DNA of 64,000 nt from Molossus alvarezi (GCA_037176705.1 CM073891.1:91222327-91286326); one strand, 5' to 3'. Shown: positions 11,570 to 23,310, counted from the first letter of the stretch. Notes: generated by a model not told the origin, from the sequence alone. Program-made: numbers and translations.

Positions 11570-12686
11570 TACTTAAAGTAGTCCCTTTAGAAATTCTTGC
11601 ATTTCTGGTTTGGTGGTATCAAACTCTTTTAGCCTTCCTTTGTCTGGGAAGCTCTTTATTTCACCTTCAATTTTAAATAATAGCCTTGCTGGATAGAGCA
11701 GTGTTGGTTGCAGTTGTTTGCTTTTCATTAGTTTGAATACTTTATGCTGATCCCCTCTGGCTAAAGTGTTTTTGTTGAGAAATCCACTCTCAGCCTTATG
11801 GGTGCCCCCTTGTAAATAACCATCTCTCTTTTACTATCTCTAAGAATCTTTGTCTTTAGCCTTGGCCATTTTAATTATGATGTGTCTTGGCCTGGGTTTT
11901 TTGGGAGTTCATCTTGTTTGGGTTGCTCCATGCTTCCTGAACTTGTATAACTTTCTTTCCCCAGGTTAGGGAAGTTTTCTGTCGTTATTCCTTCAAACAG
12001 TTTCGCTATCTCTTGCTCGCTTTCTTCTCCTTCTGATATCCCTATGATGCAGATGTTATTATGTTTCACATTGTTCCAGTTTTCTTAAACTAGCCTCATT
12101 CTTTTCAATTATTTTTTTTTTTTAGTAGCTCTGTTCGTGTGCTTTACTTTAACTTTGTCATCCAAATAGCTGATTCTGTCTCCACTTCATCCACCTTACT
12201 TTTAAAAAAATATGTTGTCTTTATTGATTTTTGGAGAGAAAAGGAGAGAGAGAGAGATAGAAATATCAATGATAGAGAACATCAATTGGCTGCCTCCTGC
12301 ATGCCCCCCACTGGGGACTGCCCCTCAACCTGGGCATGTGCCCTGGCTAGGAATCAAACTGCAACCTTTTGGTGCATTGGTCAATTCTCAACCACTGAGC
12401 CACACAGCCAGGCTGCATCCAGCCTGCTTTTAATTTTTTCCAGTGTATTCTTGATGTCAGATATGCTATTCTTTATTTCCAACTGGTTCTTGTTCAGACT
12501 TTCTCTTTTTCATGTTGATGTAGTATCATTAACTTTCTTATAGTTTTCACTAAGTTGTTTGAGCATCCTTAGAGCCATTATTTTGAATGGTGTGTCTGAT
12601 AAATTGCTTTCTTCCATTTCACTTAATGCATTTTCTGGAGATTTTTTCTTTTCCTTAATTTTGGGGTTGTTTCTCTGTTGACCCAT
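11570..12686 (-). pseudogene. L1 E ORF1, decayed and split by a SINE
   Basis: The start at 12686 opens with MGQQRNNP and lies just after the leader CACAAAGAGACAAGTAAA. The RRM-domain piece at 11875-12069 is open (HNNICIIGISE, then ENFPNLGKES). The coiled-coil part is interrupted by the Ves SINE at 12204-12415 and by frameshifts. Function in L1 is RNA binding. This copy cannot make it. Confidence 0.8.
12204..12415 (-). mobile_element. Ves SINE (short type), antisense, in L1 E ORF1
   Basis: On the plus strand it runs from TTTATTGATTTTTGGAGAGA to ACTGAGCCACACAGCCAGG, the reversed tRNA-like head. The flanking duplication CATCCACCT..CTTTT occurs at about 12188-12203 and, slightly diverged, at 12416-12431. 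Confidence 0.9.
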
Positions 12687-12929
12687 TTTACTTGTCTCTT
12701 TGTGTTTGTTTCTATGTGTTAGACAGAATTACTATGATTCCCAGTTTTCATGGGGTTGCCTTATGTAGTAGTTGTCCTGTGGAGCACAGTAGTGAAATCT
12801 CCTTGATCTCTTGAGCTGAATGCTCTAGGAATGTCCCTTGTGTGGGTAATGTGAACCCTCCTGTTGTATTTAGAAGATGATTGTTGTTGTTCATAGCTGT
12901 GATTGACTTTCATCCCATGGAAATGAACT

Positions 12930-14760
12930 TATCAGAATGAGAACAGCCAGATTTGGGGATGCAAATCCAAAAGGCTCTTTGATTGGAGTGACACAGGCCC
13001 TCAGCCTCCTCAAGAGAGGAGCTATCTGCTTTTCTTTTAGCCCAATATTGCCTTGCCAGAGACCCTGAGGGGAGGTTCCTAGGGGGGCATACCATGTGAC
13101 TCAGTTCTGAGTTGTGTCCCATTTTCCCTGTGAAGCTATACCTGCAAGGATGTGACAATGGGCCTCGTAGGAGAGTCTGCCCCCTCTGCTTGTGGTTGTG
13201 CTGGCCCCTGGGAAGGAAGAGCTGCTTGCTTCCTTCTATCTCTATAGCTCACTGTCAGAGGCTCTGATGGAGACCCCTGAAGGGGTCACTCCAAATGTCC
13301 CAGTTCTGATTTGCATTTCCTTCAAGCTACAGGACTTAACTTGGCAGGTGGTGTCAGCAGATTTTGGGAATGCTAATCCAGACAGCCCTTTGTTGGGGGT
13401 GGCACAGGCCCTGTGTTCTCAGGACAGGAGCTAGACTCTTGCCTCCTAACTCAGCAGTGCCTCACCAGCACTCCAGAAGGGAGGCTCCAAGGGGGTCAAA
13501 CCAGGTTTTCAAGTTCTGGGTTGGGACCCCTTTATCCTGCAAGGGGGCACCTGCAGGATGGTGCAGGTAGGGTCTGGAGGAATAGAATACGGCTTCCCCC
13601 TCTGCTTGGTGTAGTTGGTGCCAACTCTTGGGAGAAGAGAGAGCTTTTCGCCCCCTTCTATTTCTACAGTCCAATTCTAGAGGCCCTGATGGAGGCCTCT
13701 GAAGAGGGTGGCTCCAAATATCCCTGTTCTGAATTGCGTTTCCTTTCCCCTGTGGCACTGCAATTTGGAGGTGGTGCCAGGAGATTTTGGAAATGTGGAT
13801 CCAGACAGCCCTTTGTTAGGGGCGGTGCTGGCTCTTGGTCCTCAGGAAGGGAGCTAAATGCTTGCCTTCTAGCTCAATGGTACCCTGCCAGAGCTCCTGA
13901 AGGGCAGTTCTAAGGGGTTCATACAAGATTTTACAGTTTGCAGTTGTGTCCCCTTTACCTTTTGAAATTGCATCTACAGGGTAGTGTAGGTTTGGCCTGG
14001 AGGAACAAATCAAGGCTGCCCCCTCCACTTGAAGTGGTGTTGGCTCTTGGGATGGGAGAGCTTGCCGCCCCCTTCTATCTCTGCACCTCACTGCCAGATG
14101 CCCTGATGGCAGCCTCCGAGTGATCACTCCAAATGTCACAGTTCTATTTGCACTTTCTATTCCCTGCAGGACTATATTTGGCAGGCAGTGCAGCAGATTT
14201 TGGGAATGCTAATCCTGTCTGTCCGTTGTTTGGGGTAACAGAGTCCCTGTATCCTTACGAAGGGAGGTAGGCATTCAACTTCTAGCTCAGCAGAGCCCCC
14301 CCAGAGCTCCAGAAGAGGCTTCGAGGGGGTCATGACAGATTTCTCAGTTTTGGTTGTGTCCCTTTTACCTTGCAAGGCTGTACCTGCAAGGCAGTGCAGA
14401 TGGGGCCTGGAGGAGTAAATCAAGGCTGCCTCCTCTGCTTGGGTGGCCAGAGCTCTTGAAAGGGGACAAAACTTTTTGCCCCCTTCTATCTCTGAAATTC
14501 ACTTCCAGAGGCCTTGGTGGAGTCCTCCTATAGGGTGGCTCCAAATGACCCAGCTCTGGTTTGCACTCTCTTCCCTATGTGGGTCTGGGCTTGGCTGAAA
14601 GTGCCAACAGATTTTAGAAATGTAAATACAGGCAGTCTTTTGTTGGGGGTGATGTAGGTCCTAGGCTGGGTATTTAGCCACTCACTTCCTAGCATGGCGG
14701 CACCCCACCAGAGATCCTGAAGGGTGGCTTGCAAGTGCATGCCTCTCCCTAGCTCTGCAG
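12930..14760 (-). promoter_or_regulatory. Tandem array of about 415-base monomers in the L1 E 5' UTR
   Basis: One anchor (AGATTTTGGGAATGCTAATCC and variants) starts at 12949, 13359, 13782, 14195 and 14609, giving spacings of 410, 423, 413 and 414. A second anchor (TTCTATCTCTAYAG near GCCCTGATGGA) starts at about 13232, 13656, 14072 and 14484, with the same period. The unit is GC-rich and interior to the element, between the 5' end and ORF1. In rodents such L1 monomers carry the promoter. That these do too is inference. Open frames here on both strands (up to 166 codons at 13413-13913) follow from GC content and are not genes. Confidence 0.88.
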
Positions 14761-15642
14761 CTGCCTGCTGCCTGAGGCCCTAACCAGGGCACCTTCTTTT
14801 GGGGATGGTGCCAGCCTGACCTAGGGAGGGGGTAAAGATTGACCCTTGTTCCCAAGACACAAGTTCAATGTTCGTCTGAGACAGTCTATAGTTTCTCCAT
14901 TAAAAAGCATGCCTCAGGTTCCTTTTGGGTACAACCAACAGTCCTTTATGCCAAACTCAAGCTTGGCAGGGTGGTATCACCAGTATTTGGAGGACAAGGT
15001 TATTGAACTTTCTCCAGTGGGTGCTGTAAAAATAGAAGTGCTGGACTCTGGGAAATAGCATCTGTGGGTGGTGTGAGATGTTGACTCAGACCTGGGACCT
15101 CAGAAGCCTACCTTCCCAATCTCCAGGGCTATGCCACCCAGATCTTCTCCATATGGCATGACTCTCCTCCCTCTACCAGAACCCCCAATGAGTGCCTGAG
15201 AGTGAGACCCTGTGCATTAGCCTTAAAAAAGATCATCAAGGATTCAAGCAGATCCCCTCCTCTTCCCGGTGGACAAAGTCCCTGCTTATTTTTGCTGCCA
15301 ATTGCCATGCAGGCTGTTCTTCCAGACACTGATGTTCTGGGTTGGAAGTCCTGGCATGGAATTGAGACCCCATTTTCCTTCAGGAGGGCTTTTGCAGCCA
15401 CAATATTTCTCTGGCTTTATAGCCGCTGCCCCTATGTTCCAGGACCAGCCCTTTCCATGTCTCTGTCCTTACCAGTCTCTGTGTAGCTTCTTTTTCTTTT
15501 CAGTCATTGGATATAATACTCCAGTTCAGGTGTCCTTCTGTTCTTAATTCAGCTTAACTACAAAACACTTCAGCTGTAACTCTGGTTCAGTGCTGGGAGG
15601 AGGTGTGTGTTGCTTTCACCGGTTCTGCCGCTATCTTCTTGT

Positions 15643-16210
15643 CCTCAACCTAAGTGTTTTGAGATGGATGAATGGAACAAGAAAATGTGGTGTACATATT
15701 CAGTGGAATATCATCCAACCTTAAAAAGGAAGAAAATGCTGTCATTTTGGACAACATGGGTAAACCTGCAGAGTATTATAATAAGGGAATTAAACTGGAA
15801 AGAGAAAGACAAATATCTCATGATAGCACTTATAAGTGGAATCAATTTTTTAAAAAGTTGAGCTCATAGAAAGTGTATAAAAGTGGTTGCCTGAGGATGG
15901 GTGTGGGAGGAAATAGAGAGAGGTTAGTAAAAGTGCAAAATGTTTAATTACAAAATAAATAAGTTCTGAGTAATGTATAATATGTTGACTTGAGTTGGTA
16001 ACAGTTTTATATAATTGAAATTGGTTTAAATATTCTCACCAAAAAAATAAAAGAAGAGTAAATATGTGAGGTGATAGATGTGTTAATTAACTCAATGAGG
16101 GCAGCCCTTTTACAATATATTCTTATATCAAATCATTGCATTTTATAATTGTATACTTTAAATGTCTTACAGTTTTATTTTTCAATTATGCCTAAATAAA
16201 GCTATGGGGA
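15643..16210 (+). mobile_element. Old L1 3' end fragment F, sense, abutting L1 E head
   Basis: It begins with CAACCTAAGTG and GGATGAATGGA near the end of ORF2 and shows decayed codons for the C-terminus. The 3' UTR includes GTGATAGATGTGTTAATTAA and the end ATGCCTAAATAAAGCT, a pattern of old L1MB/L1MC-type elements. It lies in opposite orientation to L1 E with no unrelated bases between them. Confidence 0.82.
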
Positions 16211-16875
16211 AAAAAGATAAACAAACATAACAAGCATTTCTACTTAGAATATTTGAGTTTTGCAGGAAATGATAGCTAAAACTGAATTTTCAGCCTTTCT
16301 TTATTTCCCCCTTTTCTCAACGCATATATAATATACTATTGTTTTTTTCCTAGTCTCTCTCCCTTTTAACTCTCCCTCCTGTTTAAAGTTTTACTTGTTT
16401 TATTTCCTGATTTTTTAAACCACCTCTGTTCTCTTTCTTCCTAATTCATGTAAAGCTTAGGGAAGTTCTAAATTATTTTCCTCTTTTGGCATTGATTATT
16501 TCAGAAAATGGTCATTTTATTCTATGACTACTACTCTGTACTTAGGAAACATAATTTTAATTCAGGTAACATAACTGGAAAAATCAGTGAGTTTCTAGCT
16601 CATTCTCTATTGCTTTATTCAATTTATTTTACATTATAAAAACAGTAATATCAAATATCACTATAAACTTTTTTACGAGAATAAAAACAACAATCCAGAC
16701 CTTCTATTTTCTAACAGTAGTTGTTATTTCAGCTTCCAGGCATAGTAAGCATTGTTCAGTATGACTTCCATTAACTTGTTAAATAATTAGATTGAAATGC
16801 TATGTGTTTTTTTATTTTTTTTTTATTTATTGACTAAAAATGTAACTAACCTTTGTATTTGTACTATTTGAAACT
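16211..16875. other. AT-rich sequence, nothing recognised
   Basis: No frame, repeat or RNA structure can be supported. Confidence 0.5.
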
Positions 16876-16890
16876 AAACCTCCTTTTTTT

Positions 16891-17184
16891 AATTTTTATT
16901 TTTTTGGTTAATCCGTACCCGAGGATATTTTTCCATTGATTTCTTTTTTTTTTTTTTTAGATAGAATAGAAGGAAGGAAGGGAGAGAGAAAGAAATAGAG
17001 AGGAGGAAGAAAGAGAGAGAGATTGATGTGAGAGAGACACATCGAATAATTACCTCCTACCAAACCCTGACCAGGGCCGGGGACTGAACCTGCAATCCAA
17101 GTACATGCCCTTGACCAGGAATCAAACCCATGGCCCTTTGGTTCAAAGACTGACACTCTAACCACTGAGCAAAACTGGCCAGGG
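16891..17184 (-). mobile_element. Ves SINE (long type), antisense
   Basis: On the plus strand it runs from the T-rich tail and CCGAGGATATTTTTCC, through a GA-rich part, to ACTGAGCAAAACTGGCCAGG. The duplication AAACCTCCTTTTTTT (16876-16890) recurs as AAATCTCCATTTTTTT (about 17187-17202). Confidence 0.93.
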
Positions 17185-17203
17185 TTAAATCTCCATTTTT
17201 TTA

Positions 17204-18166
17204 TTTTTCTTCCAAATGTCAAAATATATGATCTCCCTGTCTCTCTCTAAAAAGAATGAAATATAAACATTATTTTAAGTAAATTTTTTTCTAAAATCAA
17301 GCAAAAATAAAAAAATACTGGCTAAGTTAAAGGAATAACAAATATTACAGAAACCAGTTTTCAATTTTAGTTTTTGCAGCAAGTTTTCTCAGGATTGTAC
17401 AGCAATTCTTATGGTTATGAAGAACTAGGCTATGGTAAGGTCCATGTGGTTGTAATTCTTACTGGTTGCTGAACATAATTATAGTATTTTATGTATACTG
17501 AGAAATTTACATATTAATAAAGTGTCTTGTAATTTTCACTCCAAATAATAGAAATACTGGGTGTAGGATATATGGGGTCTCTTGGAACCAACTTTGCAAC
17601 TTTTTTTGTAAATCTAAATCTATACTAAATTAAGAGATTATGAAGAAACTGTAATGCTTTGGCTACCACTCAGCAGAATTTGAAAGGAGTCAAGAATCTG
17701 GTTTGAGAAGCTCTCCTGCCTTCCATAAAGACATAAAGAGTAGCTTAGTTTTCACCATAAAGTAAAACATTCAAGATCTCCTCTTCTAAATTGATTTTCA
17801 AGCCTCTCAAAGGGACTCTTTGTGCTTATTACATAGTTAAGTCAGCAGTAGTGATCTAAAACTTCTCATCTGCAGACAGGCAATGGACAAGTTAAAATAG
17901 AGCCATTGTCTATGACCACTCTCAGAAGACCTAATGCCACGTGACTAGGGACAGGGCTGCTCTGACTATGAAAACCTAGGATAGTATCACCTTGCATATC
18001 TCTCTAATTGCCTGTGCTCAAGTGGAAGGTGGCTTAGTGTTTATTCTCAAATTCACTTGCATAGTGATAGTCGCTTGCATATTTTCTGGGTAAAGCCCAG
18101 TCAATAGGCAGAGAACATTATCTCCATACTATAGGAAGTAATGACTCAGCACAGCCAGGCCCAAAT
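17204..18166. other. No gene or repeat recognised
   Basis: Mixed AT-rich sequence. No open frame over 60 codons and no repeat signature that I can name. Confidence 0.5.
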
Positions 18167-18176
18167 TGCACTGACC

Positions 18177-18430
18177 TTTTTTCTGTTGTTGTTTATCCTC
18201 ACCCAAGGATATTTTTTCAATTGATTTTTAGATAGAGTGGAAGGGAGGGAAGGAGAGAGAGAAGGAGAAATATCAATGTGAGAGTTACATCAATTGGTTT
18301 CTTCCTTTGTGAGCTCAATCAGGGCCAGGGATTGAACCTGCAACCCAGGTACATGCCCTTGACTGGAATCAAACCCACGACCCTTCAGTTCCTAGGCTGA
18401 CTCTAACTGCTGAGCCAAACCGGCCAGGTC
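18177..18430 (-). mobile_element. Ves SINE (long type), antisense, first of a tandem pair
   Basis: It runs from TATCCTCACCCAAGGATA to GAGCCAAACCGGCCAGG. TGCACTGACC flanks it at 18167-18176 and 18431-18440. Confidence 0.93.
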
Positions 18431-18440
18431 TGCACTGACC

Positions 18441-18441
18441 A

Positions 18442-18479
<38 letters not shown>

Positions 18480-18561
18480 TATGTGCCCCTAGCGGAAACC
18501 AAACCCAGGATTCTCTGGTCCGCAGGCCGATGCTCAACCACTGAGCCAAACTGGCCAGGGC
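18441..18561 (-). mobile_element. Partial Ves SINE with a TG repeat in place of its tail, second of the pair
   Basis: Only the tRNA-like head is present (TGTGCCCCTAGCGG to CTGGCCAGGGC on the plus strand). Its left side is a (TG)n tract instead of the usual GA-rich body. The copy of the target sequence on its right (TGCCCTGACC, 18562-18571) matches those flanking the first SINE. Confidence 0.88.
18444..18478. repeat. (TG)n microsatellite
   Basis: About 17 TG units fuse to the head of the second SINE. Confidence 0.95.
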
Positions 18562-18571
18562 TGCCCTGACC

Positions 18572-19455
18572 TTTTTGATAGCCATGTCACATCCTATAGT
18601 GATGGTCAGTTAGGCTGCCCAGTTCACACTTAGCTTTTTTCTTAAGCACTGGAGATTAACAAGATTTATTTCCCTGTCTCACTATATTTCTGATTTGTAT
18701 CTTCATGCATTGATCTCTGTTTCTTAGCTCATTTATTTTTGGATTTGAGTATTTCCCTTTCTGCATGCACTTTTCTCTTTGAAACCCTTAATATGTGCTA
18801 AGAAGAAATAAATAATTAATTGATTTTAATATCTTAAAGACCCCAGGTAGCTCTGATTTTCTGTTTTACAAGTAGTTGGAAATCAAAGTCATATTGAAAG
18901 TGTGACTAAAATATTGCCCCTAAAATATGCATTTGAGGTTTAGGGGCAGCTATGGTGTAATTATTATTATTATGATAAAATAATTGGCTCTTTTTTTCCA
19001 GTATTTTTTGTGGGGGCAGGATTTTGTACTTTATTGTGAAAGTCAGGGTAGATTCTCCAGAAGTAAAACCTCTGAAGAGGGAAGTACTTGTTTCTACAGT
19101 GGAGAGGTCTTTTTGGAACGAGATTTTATAAAAAGGATATTGAAGCAGCAATAAACTTGAGGCATCTACTTCTAAGTTCACATGATCTACCAGGAAGCTG
19201 AGAGTCTCCTCTTTAAAAATGCAGGGCTCACACCCCTTGACTAGCACAGATATGCTAATTTTCTTTCCTGTTTAATTTGTCATTATTAAAATCATCACCA
19301 CTATGAAAAACTATGCATTTTCTACCAGTGGCTCAGAATCCTCTTCTGAGCAGCTTACAAATACAAGTCCATATGCCTTCCTGAGCAGATACTTTTGCAG
19401 TCAATGCTGCCCAACATGTAAAATGAGACGGATGCATCAAGTTCTTGGATAGTAC
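18572..19455. other. No gene or repeat recognised
   Basis: A 113-codon antisense frame (18906-19247) has no motif, no homologue I recognise and no supporting signals. It is treated as chance. Confidence 0.45.
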
Positions 19456-19545
19456 AAATAGTCTTACTTATCTGTTTCCCAGTGTACTCAGCACAATGTC
19501 CTGTTTCTAGGTGCTTAAGAAATATTTGCTGCATTGTGTTGAATT
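19456..19545 (+). mobile_element. L2 3' end fragment
   Basis: CTCAGCACAATGTCCTG followed by GGTGCTTAAGAAATATTTG is a decayed version of the L2 3' terminal signature. Confidence 0.6.
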
Positions 19546-20468
19546 ATAGTGAGAAGAGGCAGAAACAGGCAAAGTGAGTATCATGCCAAATCCCTTAATT
19601 CCTCAAATCTACATATGGCCAACAACAAACTGTAAATTAGAAGTGCCGTAGATATATTTAACTTCTATTTAAAAATCTCACCAAGTTAGTGCTTGTAAAT
19701 TAAACACTCTAGTCACATTCCTGGAAGGAAGCTAAGCACCAGGATGGAAAATTAGAGTGGTCTAGTCTAGTGCTCATCTTGGCATTGCTGTTTGGAAGCA
19801 GAAGCCCCAGGAAAGATGCACCATGGTTCTCAGCCTTACTTCCCTTACTTATGTGGTAAAGGGGGAAAGAGAAGCAAACACCAACATCAAAAAAAAATAT
19901 GTAATCACTTAAAAGAAAATAGAAATTCTACAAATACCCATATTTAACTCTGATAAACCACTGTCGTTACCACCATGCTAATAAATGGCAAAAAAACAAC
20001 AACCAGTTTTCAAAAGCAATATAGAGTTATTCATCTTAAAGCATCAGAGTCTTATCCTTGGAGCAGAGAGGACATAAGTAATTACCCATATTTTAGATAA
20101 CATGTCTGTGCCAGGATCATATGAAAACAATACTAGGAGCTCACTCTGGATTGCCTCGGCTTAACTCTAGCTGGATACTGGGTGACTCCCTTTTTCCTAG
20201 AAAGAGGGGCAGCACCAGATGTTGAAATGTTATGGAATTGAAGATTTCCTCCCCAAGCAAGGCTCCAAGCATGAACACCAAAATTTTCCAGCTTCCCAAG
20301 GTCTTTGATATCAGGTAGTTGGTATCACACTTATAAATATCTGACACTCAAAATCCAGACAGCCTAGGGCCAAACAGCTTCTGTATCCCATCATTAAGAA
20401 AGTTATTTTCTCATATGTATAAAATGAGATTCCCACATATCCCTCCACTGTAATAAAACTCACAATCT
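19546..20468. other. No gene or repeat recognised
   Basis: Mixed-composition sequence. A 68-codon antisense frame at 20141-20347 has no recognisable content. Confidence 0.5.
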
Positions 20469-20484
20469 GTGGTGCAAACTTCTT

Positions 20485-20708
20485 TTTTTTTTTTTGCAAT
20501 ATTTTGTTTGGACAGAGTGGGAGAGAGAGAGAGACAGACAGACAGACATTAATGTGAAAGGGACACATCAAGTGGTTGCCACCCACACAACCCAACCAGG
20601 GCCGGGGACAAACCGCAACCAAGGCACGTGCCCTTAGCGGGAACCGACCCCAGGTCTCTCCGGACCACAGGCCAATGCTCTAACCGCTGAGCCAAACCAG
20701 CCAGGGCA
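20485..20708 (-). mobile_element. Ves SINE, antisense
   Basis: GA- and GACA-rich body, then GGGCCGGGGACAAACCG and GAGCCAAACCAGCCAGGG. A perfect 15-base duplication GTGGTGCAAACTTCT lies at 20469-20483 and 20709-20723, so the insertion is relatively recent. Confidence 0.95.
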
Positions 20709-20724
20709 GTGGTGCAAACTTCTT

Positions 20725-20959
20725 GACCCAGTGTTCTTCTCCACAGAGAGAAGGGAGACTAGGGGACTAGCCATCTCTCTGACTTGCTGACCCTAGAGTT
20801 GTGAATATTTTCTTTCCCTTATAATTCTTGTTCTTTAATCCATGTGATGTGATAGTTTGAAAATCACGGGTCTTTACTCCACCAGTAGAGTACTTTAAGG
20901 AATCATTGGACACAACAATATCATAGGAAGAAGAGTATAAACTTTGCACTCAAAAGTTA
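20725..20959. other. No gene or repeat recognised
   Basis: Short interval between the SINE and a MIR fragment. Confidence 0.5.
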
Positions 20960-21115
20960 GAGATTCATTGAATGAAGTTCCATGAGTCTCCATTTCCTCC
21001 ACTCCAAAATGAGATTGATAACCACTTTAGTATAAGTTGGATATTGAACAAAATGGTAAATGTAAAGCACTTAGCATAGGCTATGACACAAAGTATGGAG
21101 TAGATATTTTATTTC
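20960..21115 (+). mobile_element. MIR SINE fragment
   Basis: TCTCCATTTCCTCCACTCCAAAATGAG and GTAAAGCACTTAGCATAGG, in this order and spacing, match the central and 3' parts of MIR. Confidence 0.7.
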
Positions 21116-22505
21116 TTTTTTATGACTTTTCCAAGGTCTTATATTGTTTCTCACCATACTTACCTTTTAGTTCAAAATTGAGATAGAAATTTTGGAAATT
21201 ATTGAGAGACTATTGAAAAAGTTCCTTCAGATCAAGGCTAGGAGTGGAGAGGAGCAAGGCAAGGAGGCATACCAGAAAGAAGGATGATTTTAGAACAAGG
21301 GTGCACAATTTTTAGGAAATTTTATTTATTTATGAATTTAGGTGTGCTTGAATATCATCATTCCTCTAGGCCTAAGCAAAGGGCATTTGCAGATACATTT
21401 TCTATTATTCTTTATTTATCCTTAAATAAAGATGGATGTTGAGTTCTTTACTTCTGGTGTCTGTGAGGTCTCCCTGGTATCCAAGACATACACCAACAGG
21501 TACCAAATAATACAATAGCAAGGTCTTTGCTTTTAGAAAGCATCACTATTATGTCTTATAAACTTCCCTGCAAACTATCTTAAGTGGTAACAGTTCCTGA
21601 ACAGGCTATGCTGTCCAGAGGCTGTCACACTATGTTTTTTTTTCTTTTTTTATGACAATAGTATTTATGTTGGGCAATGACAACAGCAGCACCATAATCA
21701 CTCTGGAATTCAACTTGGAAAGACTCATAACTCTTTAAATAAGTATAATAGCTTTCAAGCTGTCAGAACAAAGGAGGGATTGTTTATAACAGCAACATCT
21801 TACCAGGATAAAGAAACAAATGGAATCTTGTGTATACCAGATGAGACAGTGAACCCACCATTAATATGAACTACAGTGTTTTCTATGTATGAAAAAAAGG
21901 CATTTACAATCTTTCTGTTCTTGTTTTCTAAGTCAGTCAGACTTCTTGACTTAAAATATACACTTGTAAAGGACATATTGGGAGTTAAAAGTATAGAGCA
22001 GTCAGACCAAATACTAGTTCAAAAGGCAAGGAACTTTATTATGATTGGTATTTATCCTCAAAGCTGCTCTGATTTTGCTATTTTTAAATTATATTAACTC
22101 TGATGTACACTCAGTTCATAAGGAATAAATACTTTTAAGTTTTTCTATCCCAGGGGACATTTATGATGAGTGCAGATGAATGCTAAAATCATGTTCCAAA
22201 AAGAAAGAAACCAAATAATTTCTTATCAAAGTTGGAGAAAAATAAATAGTGTATTCCGTCTGGAGCCAGTTGCATATGTAGAAAGGTGATATTGAAAACT
22301 ATGTCTTGAAGTTATATGAAATTTGTAATTTGTTAACCATGTTCACATATTGCAACTGGGAGTTGCAGGTACAACAGGTATATATGCATGTATACTTGTT
22401 TTAAGGGCCTCTTCAGTCCCAGAGTTCTCATTCATCGACTTTGTCAAGATACATGAAATTCCCATCTAATTCTCTATAGCAAAGTTGGAAAGACACTGGA
22501 TTTGG
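21116..22505. other. AT-rich sequence, nothing recognised
   Basis: The longest frame is 73 codons (21876-22097) without a recognisable domain. I see no exon-like conservation cue or repeat. Confidence 0.45.
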
Positions 22506-22660
22506 ATTCAGAAATTTATCTTTATCATTTACCAGCTGTAACTCACCGTGAGGACAATCACTTCATCTCTTTGAAGCTACTGTCTCATTTCTAAAATGTA
22601 ATTATTTGAACTTGATGCTTGCTAAGATCCCTTTCAGTTCTAACATTCTATGATTATGTA
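22506..22660 (+). mobile_element. MIR-like fragment
   Basis: CAATCACTTCATCTCTTTGA, CTCATTTCTAAAATG and AAGATCCCTTTCAGTTCTAA-type text follow the order of a MIR-family element with the 'ATTCTATGATT' end. Confidence 0.65.
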
Positions 22661-23019
22661 TTATTCTCTCCTTTTTAGCTCACTTCTAAATCTTCTATAT
22701 TTAAACCAAGAACAAGGAAGACAAACAGCAAAAGTATTCCAGGATGCAGGTTCAAGAGCAGAGTCAGATGCTATGAGAGTCTCTCCAGACCAAGAGAAAC
22801 ACATCAAGGATTCAGAGATGGGGACTGAGCCAAGGTGCAGCTCACAAGAACCAGAGACTTGAAGAGAGTAGATCTGGCTAGGAGCACAGGTACTGCTTGT
22901 ACTATACTGTCTATCTAAAGCTGCTGCATGATATGGCATGTAGGGCATGCCTAGACGTGCCCTATAACAAGAAACAGGGAACCACTACATAACAATTGCC
23001 ACAGCAACCAAAAGAAGCC

Positions 23020-23098
23020 GTTTTTTTTTTTTTTTTTATCCTTACCTGAGGACATTTTTCCATTTTTTTGTTCAGATAGAGGGGGAGGGAGAGAGAGG

Positions 23099-23152
<54 letters not shown>

Positions 23153-23310
23153 TCAACGTGAAAGGGACACATCGAGTGGCTCCCACCCGCACAACCAACC
23201 AGGGCCGGGAACAAACTGCAATCGAGGTACATGCCCTTAGCGGGAACTGAACCTGGGTCTCTCTGGACCACAGGCCGACACTCTAACCGCTGAGCCAAAC
23301 TAGCCAGGGC
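23020..23310 (-). mobile_element. Ves SINE (long type), antisense
   Basis: Complete element from the T-run and CTTACCTGAGGACATTTTTCC to GAGCCAAACTAGCCAGGGC. AAAAGAAGCC flanks it at 23010-23019 and 23314-23323. Confidence 0.95.
23104..23148. repeat. (GA)n microsatellite within the SINE
   Basis: About 22 GA units expanded from the CT-rich part of the SINE. Confidence 0.95.

Larger units (their letters stand above)
10131..15642 (-). mobile_element. Antisense L1 E: complete 5' end, missing its 3' half
   Basis: Read on the minus strand, the element begins at about 15642 with the GAAGATAGCGGCAGAACC-type 5' terminus. It runs through a long GC-rich 5' UTR with tandem monomers, ORF1 (from 12686), and ORF2 (from about 11541). 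It stops at about 10131 in the early reverse-transcriptase region, right after the segment encoding 'LPANK'. The 3' half of ORF2, the 3' UTR and the poly-A are absent. This is the reverse of the usual 5' truncation, so a deletion, recombination or an inversion event is needed. A Ves SINE lies in ORF1. No target duplication was found. Confidence 0.88.

Noticed and set aside
13413..13913. Open frame of 166 codons, with opposite-strand frames alongside
   Set aside because: It lies in the GC-rich L1 5' UTR monomer array, and frames on both strands follow the repeat. It has no domain.
12930..14760. CRISPR-like array of spaced repeats
   Set aside because: Repeat units are about 415 bases with gradual divergence, in a mammalian L1.
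18906..19247. Antisense 113-codon frame as a host exon
   Set aside because: No domain, no splice context and ordinary AT-rich composition.
23104..23148. (GA)n tract as a regulatory GAGA element
   Set aside because: It is an expansion within a SINE and has no independent support.
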